NCBI GenBank assembly: GCA_030432855.1
Contig: JAUILM010000459.1
Coordinates: 1 to 5,272, forward strand
DNA: 5,272 bases
Direction: 5' to 3'
Source of the DNA: Bacteroidia bacterium
GTDB lineage: Bacteria > Bacteroidota > Bacteroidia > Chitinophagales > Saprospiraceae
Positions 1 through 5,272 of the stretch are shown here, in pieces (the stretch's first letter is position 1; every line of letters begins with the position of its first letter). A model generated the notes under the pieces. That model had not been told where the DNA came from and searched no databases. It saw only the letters and a list, made by a program, of their open reading frames with translations. The position numbers were made by a program, and so were the translations under genes.

Positions 1-1181
1 GAGCCGGAACAACCATTTGTATCCGTGTAATCATACGTCAAAGTCTTTGTGCCACCACCAGCTGCGGCAGGGTTAAATGTATAAGTCATTCCATTTCCAT
101 CGTCCGTGACACCTGGGCCGCTGTACACACCTCCTGTGGGACTACCTCCGCCCAGGCCAGTTTGCACTCCAGCGTCTACAGCAATATCACCAGGGGCTGT
201 AAATGTGACATTGGGGTTTGCGAAAACTTCAATATTATCTGAGGCCGTATTGAGACATCCCGTGGAACCATCTGTCACGGTATAGGAGATAGCATGGACT
301 CCAACACCAGCAACAGCGGGATCAAAAGTGAAGCCATTTGCCATCAGATCCACAACACCGTCTCCACTATAGACTCCACCTGATGGGCTTCCCAGTCCAA
401 AATACCCATCTAATTCCGCATCTTCACACAAATCAGCTGGAGCAGTGATATTGACAACTGGCAATGCTAAAACCTCAACCTGATCCGAACCTGACCCCAT
501 CTGACCTTCAACCGTCACGTCATAGGTAATCGTATGCACGCCTACTCCGGCAGATGCCGGATCAAGACTATAGGTAGTTCCATTTCCATCATCCGTGACT
601 CCCGGACCACTATAGACGCCACCGGTGGGTGTTGCTCCTCCCAGGCCGGTTTGAACACCTGCATTCAGACAGAGGTCTGCAGGAGCCGAAAAAGTTACGG
701 TGACCGCAGTCGTAACGACTATATCATCAGAGGCACTACCAGAGCAACCATTGCCATCTGTATAATCATACGTTAGGGTCTTAGTCCCTCCGCCTGCCGC
801 GGCCGGGTTGAAGGAGTAAGTCAATCCATTCCCATTGTCAGTCACACCCGGTCCACTATATACACCACCGGTCGGCATTCCCCCACCCAATCCAGTCTGG
901 ATACCGGCATCAATCGCAATATCTGCCGGTGCGGTAAAAGTCACATTGGGAAGGGCAAACACCTCCACCTGAACCGACACCGGAGGACAGCCTGTCACGG
1001 TGTAAGTTAAAGTATGTACGCCCACCCCAGCTTCAGAAGGTCGATACACAAAATTAAGTCCATCTCCAATGTTATCTACTCCAGGTCCACTATAAGTACC
1101 CCCTGTGGGTGAACCAAGAAAAGAGTGAAGTGCAGGAGCAGCATCCACACAGACATCTGGTGGTGCTGTGAACGTGGCTGT
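1..1181 (-). repeat. Five tandem ~240-bp protein-coding repeat units
   Basis: Reading the minus strand, unit 1 is 1181-945 (79 aa), unit 2 is 944-699 (82 aa), unit 3 is 698-456 (81 aa), unit 4 is 455-210 (82 aa) and unit 5 is 209-1 (cut by the edge). Each begins with a (V/A)(T/N)xTAP-type strand, then a D(I/L/V)xxxA turn, the conserved P(T/S)GG(V/T)YSGxGV core, an NG or DG turn, an AGxG hairpin, and ends in a VEV- or IVV-like strand. Units 2 and 5 are 62/70 identical over the visible part, far closer than neighbouring units. Units 1 and 4 share LGSP(T/S)GG, a GV-x(0-1)-D turn and two cysteines. This points to a three-unit higher-order repeat. The array very probably continues to the left. Confidence 0.9.
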
Positions 1182-1370
1182 GATCATCATGTTTGAAGCA
1201 GCCTTAATTTCAGATACTTCCAGACTCTCTGAAAAAGTAGAATTAACTCCCACCGGGCTAGTCCAGGAAATATTCAATACCAATACGACTAATAAACAAA
1301 TAGGTAGGGCAATAGAGCTTTGTGTCGCCTTCCACAGGAAAGAAAGGCGAACCTTGATTTTGGTTCTCAT
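1..1370 (-). CDS. Large secreted repeat (PKD/Ig-like) surface protein, 5' part only
   Basis: The reverse strand is open for 456 codons from an ATG at 1370-1368 to the left edge, with no stop; an in-frame TAA at 1379-1377 makes this ATG the first possible start. Residues 1-19 are basic and polar (MRTKIKVRLSFLWK), and residues 20-36 are a hydrophobic stretch (IALPICLLVVLVLNISW), a long but plausible Sec signal peptide. After a short linker, residues 64-456 are five tandem units of 79-82 residues with the core PTGGVYSGPGVTDDGNG, a later AGxG(T/V)(K/H)TxTY strand, and a DxxV end. Units of this style are common in very large exported Bacteroidota proteins (SprB-like adhesins, HYR/PKD-like repeat proteins), which usually end in a type IX secretion or gliding-motility C-terminal domain; that end is outside the window, so the export route is inferred. 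Likely role: cell-surface or extracellular adhesin. It is divergent from the neighbouring propeller gene. No Shine-Dalgarno sequence is visible. Confidence 0.88.
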   Translation of the reverse strand, partial: MRTKIKVRLSFLWKATQSSIALPICLLVVLVLNISWTSPVGVNSTFSESLEVSEIKAASNMMITATFTAPPDVCVDAAPALHSFLGSPTGGTYSGPGVDNIGDGLNFVYRPSEAGVGVHTLTYTVTGCPPVSVQVEVFALPNVTFTAPADIAIDAGIQTGLGGGMPTGGVYSGPGVTDNGNGLTYSFNPAAAGGGTKTLTYDYTDGNGCSGSASDDIVVTTAVTVTFSAPADLCLNAGVQTGLGGATPTGGVYSGPGVTDDGNGTTYSLDPASAGVGVHTITYDVTVEGQMGSGSDQVEVLALPVVNITAPADLCEDAELDGYFGLGSPSGGVYSGDGVVDLMANGFTFDPAVAGVGVHAISYTVTDGSTGCLNTASDNIEVFANPNVTFTAPGDIAVDAGVQTGLGGGSPTGGVYSGPGVTDDGNGMTYTFNPAAAGGGTKTLTYDYTDTNGCSG

Positions 1371-1579
1371 TTGGAGTTATTTATAGAGCTTTAAAAAAGC
1401 GTTTTTTGGTTTCTCCATTAAGGTAGCAAAATCTGCTCCAAAATGACATTAAATAAATGCAAAGTCTTGGTACTCACATTGATGAATGTTATTGCTCTAG
1501 AGATTGTTGCCAGACCTTTTTTATCAAAACTGAATAATTTATCTTCACCAATCTTGTGAAAAGTCAAATCAACCTACCC
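1371..1579. other. Divergent intergenic region
   Basis: This spacer separates the start of the minus-strand adhesin (1370) from the preferred plus-strand start of the propeller gene (1580), so both promoters should lie here. I see no Bacteroidota-type promoter (TTTG, about 20 bp, TAnnTTTG) with a good match to both boxes on either strand. The best partial -7 boxes are TCATTTTG on the minus strand around 1438-1445 and TAATTTAT on the plus strand at 1535-1542. Half-sites CTTGGT (1466-1471), TTGGT (1406-1410) and ACCAA (1547-1551) resemble the arms of the inverted repeat at 3469-3484 but are not paired. An 8-bp palindrome CTCTAGAG lies at 1495-1502. No small gene is supported here. Confidence 0.6.
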
Positions 1580-2881
1580 ATGCAAAAATGGAACTGCGTA
1601 CTTATTCTTCTACTAATTCATAGTGCACTCGTAGCCCAATATCAAGCCGAATATCTGACAGATGATGGTGCCTGGTGCTGGTTTTCCGATCCCCGGGCTA
1701 TCAAAGTAGAAGACTACATTATTACTGGTTGGGTAAAAGCGAATGGAACGGTGGAGGCATTGAAGTTGGATCTCAAATCCGGGAAATTTCAGGAGGATGA
1801 TTTATACTATCGACTGGAAAAGGATGATCACAATAATCCAGCATTTACGCTCACCGAGGGTGGGAAAATTCTGGCCATGTATACCCGTCATTCAGTTAAA
1901 GATCTATTTATAAATCAATTGGATCATTACCGGTCTGATAGCACATATTCTCGTCCTGAATTCATTCATCCCATCAGCGATAGTGAACTTCTAGAATTTC
2001 CAAGAGAAACGGTGACCTATGCTAACCCCTATCGTTTAAAAGCCGAAAATAATCGGATTTACTGCTTTGGTCGATGGACCGGTTTTAAACCTAATATCAT
2101 GTGGTCGGACGACAATGGAAAAAGTTGGTCTGATAGTAAAGTCTTTATCACCAATCATCCCTTTGATCCCAATAACAGACCTTACGTCAAATACAGTTCA
2201 GATGGAAATTCCCGTATTCATTTTGTTTTTACGGATGGCCACCCGAGAGTGGAACCTACCAATTCTGTATACTATGCCTACTATGAAAAAGGACATTTTT
2301 ATAAGGCCGATGGCAATTTGATTACCCGTCTGGATAAAAGTCCGTTTGAGCCGAAGGATGCTTCTGTCGTGTACACTTCCAATGAAAAAGATGGAAGAGC
2401 ATGGATCGCGGATATTGGACAAGATCAAAATGATCAACCTGTACTGCTGTACACGCGTAGTCCCACTGAAGAAAATCATGAATACTGGTACGCCCGATAT
2501 CATAATGGGAACTGGCAATCGTATAAAATATGTGATTCGGGCAAATGGTTTCCTCAAACACCGGAAGGAGAGGTGGAACGAGAGCTCCATTACTTCGGCG
2601 GAATGACCTTGCATCCTTCAAAAGAAAATGTCATTTACCTGTCGCGTCAAATCGACGGAGTATTTGAAATCGAACGCTGGGAAACCGGGGATGGTGGAAA
2701 AACCTGGACAAGTGAGCCTATCACCAAAGACTCAAGCCTTGACAATGTCCGACCCTATATTCCCCGTGGCCTGGAGGCGGATGAGGATGAAATAGTGCTT
2801 TGGATGGAAAATGAAAAATATATTCATTACACGGATTATGATACTGGTATTAAATATTCAGTAATTAAAGGAAAGAAATAA
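1580..2881 (+). CDS. Secreted BNR_4-family beta-propeller, candidate polysaccharide lyase or glycan-binding protein
   Basis: The 433-residue product begins with a compact signal peptide: MQKW, a hydrophobic run at 6-18, and a signal peptidase I site near LVA19|Q20. The open frame extends to a GTG at 1556, but this would add eight polar residues before the signal peptide, so the ATG at 1580 is preferred. The mature part opens with DDGAWCWFSDPRA (28-40), the hallmark start of BNR repeat-containing (BNR_4) propellers. Asp-box motifs (S/TxDxGx(S/T)W) are seen at 176-183 and 369-376, as expected for a propeller of about seven blades. His84 (DDHNNP) and His104 (TRHS), with Tyr147 or Tyr151 and Arg165, are laid out much like the catalytic residues I recall for PL24/PL25 ulvan lyases, which share this fold; the match is from memory and not checked. 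No SusC/SusD or sulfatase gene is in view, so no polysaccharide locus can be claimed. The regulator gene follows after 3 nt. Export is confident, catalysis is not. Confidence 0.78.
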   Translation: MQKWNCVLILLLIHSALVAQYQAEYLTDDGAWCWFSDPRAIKVEDYIITGWVKANGTVEALKLDLKSGKFQEDDLYYRLEKDDHNNPAFTLTEGGKILAMYTRHSVKDLFINQLDHYRSDSTYSRPEFIHPISDSELLEFPRETVTYANPYRLKAENNRIYCFGRWTGFKPNIMWSDDNGKSWSDSKVFITNHPFDPNNRPYVKYSSDGNSRIHFVFTDGHPRVEPTNSVYYAYYEKGHFYKADGNLITRLDKSPFEPKDASVVYTSNEKDGRAWIADIGQDQNDQPVLLYTRSPTEENHEYWYARYHNGNWQSYKICDSGKWFPQTPEGEVERELHYFGGMTLHPSKENVIYLSRQIDGVFEIERWETGDGGKTWTSEPITKDSSLDNVRPYIPRGLEADEDEIVLWMENEKYIHYTDYDTGIKYSVIKGKK

Positions 2882-2884
2882 AAA

Positions 2885-3466
2885 ATGGTGAAGGACCTTT
2901 CTTCTCTCCGTGATTTTTTGCTTTCCATTCATCCCGTAGCGGACCCTATTCTGGATGAATACCTATCTCATTGGCACCACTACCAAATACCTCGAAAAAC
3001 CGTCATGACGGCTCCCGGAGAGGTAGAACGATACAGCTATTTTGTATTGAAGGGTATTCAAAAGTCCTACTATTTGACAGATTCGAAGCAGCATATTATT
3101 GCCTTTACCTATCCTCCCTCCTTCTCCGGCATTCCTGAATCATTCTTTACTCAATCGCCGGCACGCTATTTTCTCGAATCCATCACGGACAGTAGTTTTC
3201 TGCGCATTGCCAATAGTGATCATGTGGCCCAAATGGCAAGGCATCGTGAAATTGAAACACTTTTCAGAAAGGCCACCGAAGGTTTGGTAATTGGACTTTT
3301 ACAGCGTTATCACGAAATGATGGCATTCGATATGGAGACACGATTTCGCTCCTTTACAGCCCGTAGTCCTCATTTACTGCAAATGGTGACTCATAAGGAT
3401 CTCGCCTCCTATCTGGGTATCAATCCCACCAACTTCAGCAAACTCATAAATTCAGTCAAAATATAA
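2885..3466 (+). CDS. Crp/Fnr-family transcriptional regulator, cysteine-free
   Basis: The product has 193 residues, the usual size for short Bacteroidota Crp/Fnr proteins. Residues about 15-115 form the cyclic-nucleotide-binding-like beta-roll: the P(G)E...YSYFVLKGIQKSYYL stretch (44-64) is the typical roll strand and Gly turn, and residues 82-98 (G82, E85, R94) correspond to the phosphate-binding cassette, which is degenerate compared with E. coli CRP. A long helix follows (about 112-150), then a helix-turn-helix at 169-189 (THKDLASYLGINPTNFSK). The protein ends four residues later (SVKI), with little or no wing after the recognition helix. There is no cysteine at all, so an Fe-S oxygen sensor like E. 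coli FNR is excluded; the ligand is unknown. It lies 3 nt after the propeller gene, with AAGGA at 2867-2871 as a distant possible ribosome site, so co-transcription is likely. An FNR-shaped inverted repeat follows directly downstream. Confidence 0.88.
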   Translation: MVKDLSSLRDFLLSIHPVADPILDEYLSHWHHYQIPRKTVMTAPGEVERYSYFVLKGIQKSYYLTDSKQHIIAFTYPPSFSGIPESFFTQSPARYFLESITDSSFLRIANSDHVAQMARHREIETLFRKATEGLVIGLLQRYHEMMAFDMETRFRSFTARSPHLLQMVTHKDLASYLGINPTNFSKLINSVKI

Positions 3467-3468
3467 TT

Positions 3469-3484
3469 CTTGGTCCATACCAAG
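3469..3484. promoter_or_regulatory. Candidate Crp/Fnr-type operator (inverted repeat)
   Basis: CTTGGT-CCAT-ACCAAG is a perfect 6-bp inverted repeat with a 4-nt spacer. The inner TTGGT-N4-ACCAA has the same 5-4-5 geometry as the FNR box TTGAT-N4-ATCAA. It starts 3 nt after the stop codon of the Crp/Fnr gene and lies 54 nt upstream of the hydrolase start. A third arm, CTTGGT, follows at 3490-3495. No T-run follows, so a Rho-independent terminator is unlikely. Binding by the neighbouring regulator is inferred. Confidence 0.45.
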
Positions 3485-3505
3485 ACTCGCTTGGTGTTTA
3501 CTATT

Positions 3506-3514
3506 GATCTTTGC
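3506..3514 (+). promoter_or_regulatory. Possible -7 promoter element for the hydrolase gene
   Basis: GATCTTTGC differs at one position from the Bacteroidota -7 consensus TAnnTTTG and lies 24-32 nt before the ATG at 3538, a common distance in this phylum. No good -33 TTTG box is present at the standard spacing, which would fit an activator-dependent promoter. A start about five nucleotides downstream would put the inverted repeat at 3469-3484 near -42. The evidence is one motif only. Confidence 0.3.
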
Positions 3515-3537
3515 ATCAGTAGTAAAATTTAATACTT

Positions 3538-4410
3538 ATGAAAAAATCCAGCAAGTGGGTGAATCCTACATTGTATCCCTTTGACCACAAATATGTTGAG
3601 CTGGAAAATGGGTACATGCACTATGTGGATGAGGGCAGTGGGGATGTCATATTATTCATACATGGTACGCCTACCTGGTCTTTTCTATATCGTCACTACA
3701 TTAAGAAATTATCTACAGAATATCGCTGTATTGCCATTGATCATTTGGGATTTGGACTGTCAGAAATAAAGCAAGACTCGCAAGAAGCGACTCCCCAGTT
3801 TCACTCAGAAAACCTGAGGCAATTCATTGAAAAAATGGCACTTACAAACATCACACTGGTAGTGCATGATTTCGGTGGCCCCATAGGGCTCAGTGCGGCT
3901 ATCGAAGATCCGAGAAAATTCAAGAACATTATTCTATTTAATACCTGGCTATGGGAAACCAGAGAAAACGCTGACGCCGTAAAAGTGAACAAACTGGTTA
4001 AGAGCTGGTTGGGGAAATGGCTTTATCTATATGCAAATATTTCACCCCGCCTGCTCCTTAAACAAGGGTTCAATAAAAAAGAAAATTTGAATCGTGAGAT
4101 GCACCAGCACTATATGCTCCCCTTCCCCAATAAAAGATCGCGGAAAGTGCTCCTGGATCTGGCTCAGTCTTTAGTGGGATCTTCTGACTGGTATGAAGAC
4201 CAATGGAAAGCACTGGAACGAATACAAGAGAAGAATTGGCTTATCCTATGGGGAATGAAGGACTCATTTATCGGACCCGACTATTTACAAAAGTGGGTGG
4301 ATAGAATTCCATCAGCCACCATTAAAAAATTTGAGTGTGGTCACTTTGTTCAGGAGGAGAAAGCAATTGCATCTATAGAATATATGCACAAGTTCATGAG
4401 AGAAACATGA
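3538..4410 (+). CDS. Alpha/beta-fold hydrolase, haloalkane dehalogenase-like
   Basis: The 290-residue, apparently cytoplasmic product (no signal peptide) has the length and order of haloalkane dehalogenases of the DhlA (HLD-I) type. HGTPTWSFLYR (42-52) is the oxyanion-hole segment, where DhlA as I recall has HGEPTWSYLYR. VVHDFGGPIG (108-117) is the nucleophile elbow with Asp111. GMKDSFIGPD (239-248) supplies the acid Asp242, and GHFVQEE (268-274) the catalytic His269; these last two segments are strikingly like DhlA. The lid, about 135-225, is rich in Trp (137, 139, 157, 161). Known dehalogenases carry Trp right after the nucleophile to hold the halide; here it is Phe112, and the residue after HG is Thr rather than Glu or Asn. 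The reaction may therefore be hydrolysis of another substrate (ester, epoxide, other halide), and dehalogenase activity should not be assumed. The ATG at 3538 has no Shine-Dalgarno sequence. It lies 71 nt after the regulator gene and 76 nt before the flavoprotein gene. Confidence 0.87.
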   Translation: MKKSSKWVNPTLYPFDHKYVELENGYMHYVDEGSGDVILFIHGTPTWSFLYRHYIKKLSTEYRCIAIDHLGFGLSEIKQDSQEATPQFHSENLRQFIEKMALTNITLVVHDFGGPIGLSAAIEDPRKFKNIILFNTWLWETRENADAVKVNKLVKSWLGKWLYLYANISPRLLLKQGFNKKENLNREMHQHYMLPFPNKRSRKVLLDLAQSLVGSSDWYEDQWKALERIQEKNWLILWGMKDSFIGPDYLQKWVDRIPSATIKKFECGHFVQEEKAIASIEYMHKFMRET

Positions 4411-4486
4411 TCTCATCATCATATTTGAATTAAATATTTAGGCGCTGGAAGCATCGAATACTCCCCTTAGTGTGTACCTTCGAAGC

Positions 4487-5272
4487 ATGTCTGAATCCAG
4501 AAAAATTGCCATCGTGGGACTGGGACCCCGGGGACACTATGCCTTTGAGCGATTCCTATTTCATATGGCCAAAATGAATGCGCTGGAAAATATTGAAATC
4601 GTTCTGTTTGAATCGACGCCTCATATTGGTAATGGTCCCGTTTATGACATCTATCAACTATCCTCCAACTGGATTAATGTACCTGAACGAAAACTAGACA
4701 TTCCAAACCGGGAGGAGTCTATGCACCTCCCGGGTGTTCCCTCCTTTGTGTCTTATCATGAATGGGCTGACTATCCCGATCCTGGTGAGACAGAGCAGGA
4801 CACCTATCCATCGAGAGCCTTTGTGGGAAATTATCTGCAGCAACGCTTCAGCAGCTTACTCCACCCTATGCAGGAGGTGGGACGAGTGAAACTAATAAAC
4901 GACAAGGTGACGCGACTGTCTGTTTCGAAAGGGGAGGTAAGAATCAATACCAAGAGTGAGGAATTTCATGTTAATGAGGTCCTTCTTACCATCGGACATC
5001 AACCCACAATCCTTTCTGACCAGGCAAAGACGTGGTTGGAGTATTCAGCCCATCGAGATGGTATTCAATTTTTTCACCAGACCTACCCTATTCGAAATTA
5101 TCTGGATAAAATACCAACAGGAGATGCAGGAAAAATCGGAATTCGTGGATTTGGTTTGGCTATGATAGACGTCTGTCGGGCACTTGCCGAAAAATGTGGT
5201 TCTTTTCAACCACTGGATGAAGCCAATCCCGCTTTGAAGTACAACGTCACTGGAGAATTCTGCCCACAGATT
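4487..5272 (+). CDS. FAD/NAD(P)-binding protein (NAD_binding_9, YdhS/COG4529-like), 3' truncated by window
   Basis: An uninterrupted frame of 262 codons runs from an ATG at 4487 to the right edge. It starts with a dinucleotide-binding beta-alpha-beta unit: KIAIVGLGPRG (6-16), a GxGxxG-type loop with the PRG variant typical of this family, and an acidic residue at the end of strand 2 (VLFE42), expected to bind the ribose of FAD. Further family-like segments are NWINVPERKLDIPNR (61-75), YPSRAFVGNYL (107-117) and the second glycine-rich turn RGFGLAMID (220-228). Proteins of this kind are usually about 450-650 residues, so roughly half is missing. They are flavin-dependent oxidoreductases or monooxygenase-like proteins, mostly without a known substrate. 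The start is well placed, because strand 1 begins only five residues in. No Shine-Dalgarno sequence is seen. It is co-directional with the hydrolase 76 nt upstream, so it may share its transcript. The 4411-4486 gap contains an AT-only hairpin at 4421-4437 and nothing stronger. Confidence 0.85.
   Translation, partial: MSESRKIAIVGLGPRGHYAFERFLFHMAKMNALENIEIVLFESTPHIGNGPVYDIYQLSSNWINVPERKLDIPNREESMHLPGVPSFVSYHEWADYPDPGETEQDTYPSRAFVGNYLQQRFSSLLHPMQEVGRVKLINDKVTRLSVSKGEVRINTKSEEFHVNEVLLTIGHQPTILSDQAKTWLEYSAHRDGIQFFHQTYPIRNYLDKIPTGDAGKIGIRGFGLAMIDVCRALAEKCGSFQPLDEANPALKYNVTGEFCPQI

Noticed and set aside
534..776. 80-codon plus-strand frame
   Set aside because: It is antisense to the repeat-protein frame, is low-complexity Ser/Arg/Ile-rich, and reflects the repeat on the other strand.
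1..1181. Tandem repeat as a CRISPR array or non-coding satellite
   Set aside because: The period of about 240 bp keeps an open frame with conserved protein and divergent silent sites, so it is a coding domain repeat.
1168..1386. 72-codon plus-strand frame
   Set aside because: It overlaps the signal-peptide coding end of the minus-strand adhesin, which has much stronger coding evidence.
1495..1502. CTCTAGAG palindrome in the divergent spacer
   Set aside because: It is a single 8-bp palindrome with no second copy or link to the TTGGT half-sites; expected by chance.
2198..2621. Minus-strand frames of 138 and 99 codons inside the propeller gene
   Set aside because: They are shadows of the plus-strand gene with no recognisable domain and no start context.
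3469..3484. Inverted repeat as a Rho-independent terminator of the regulator gene
   Set aside because: The 6-bp stem is short and followed by ACTCGC rather than a T-run; an operator reading fits better.
4421..4437. ATATTT-GAATT-AAATAT hairpin as a terminator of the hydrolase gene
   Set aside because: The stem contains only A-T pairs and no T-run follows; such hairpins are frequent by chance in AT-rich spacers.
4475..4482. TACCTTCG as a -7 promoter box for the flavoprotein gene
   Set aside because: It is one mismatch from TAnnTTTG, but it ends 4 nt before the ATG and has no -33 partner; only a leaderless transcript would fit.
4956..5165. 69-codon plus-strand frame
   Set aside because: It lies in another frame inside the flavoprotein gene, whose motifs run straight through this stretch.

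Overview
The window reads as a piece of a Bacteroidota chromosome, probably a marine or free-living member of the Saprospiria/Cytophagia type; this lineage call is an inference. The evidence is a large secreted protein built from tandem PKD/Ig-like repeats of the 'PTGGVYSGPGVTDDGNG' kind typical of that phylum's cell-surface proteins, a BNR_4-type secreted beta-propeller, a short cysteine-free Crp/Fnr regulator of Bacteroidota proportions, starts without clear Shine-Dalgarno sequences, and moderate base composition. There are no RNA genes, insertion sequences, CRISPR arrays or origins that I can support.

Layout. Positions 1-1370 (minus strand) hold the first 456 codons of a giant repetitive exported protein whose C-terminus lies beyond the left edge. 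It has a signal peptide and then five tandem units of 79-82 residues, which appear to be arranged as a three-unit super-repeat. Positions 1371-1579 form a divergent intergenic region. On the plus strand follow a secreted BNR_4-family propeller with ulvan-lyase-like candidate residues (1580-2881), a Crp/Fnr-family regulator only 3 nt downstream (2885-3466), a 71-nt spacer with an FNR-box-shaped inverted repeat and a possible promoter, a haloalkane-dehalogenase-like alpha/beta hydrolase (3538-4410), and the start of an FAD/NAD(P)-binding protein of the NAD_binding_9/COG4529 type (4487-5272, cut by the right edge).

How they may work together. The propeller and regulator are spaced like one transcription unit. 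The inverted repeat just after the regulator gene has the 5-4-5 geometry of a Crp/Fnr operator and sits near -42 relative to a possible start of the hydrolase transcript, so the regulator may control the hydrolase; this is an inference from spacing and symmetry. The hydrolase and the flavoprotein are co-directional, 76 nt apart, and could belong to one oxidative or hydrolytic pathway, but nothing in the sequence fixes a substrate. I do not see a convincing new multi-gene defence or mobile system. The most notable signals are the repeat architecture of the adhesin (near-identical protein, scrambled codons), the candidate Fnr-like operator, and the changed residues in the hydrolase and in the regulator's recognition helix.
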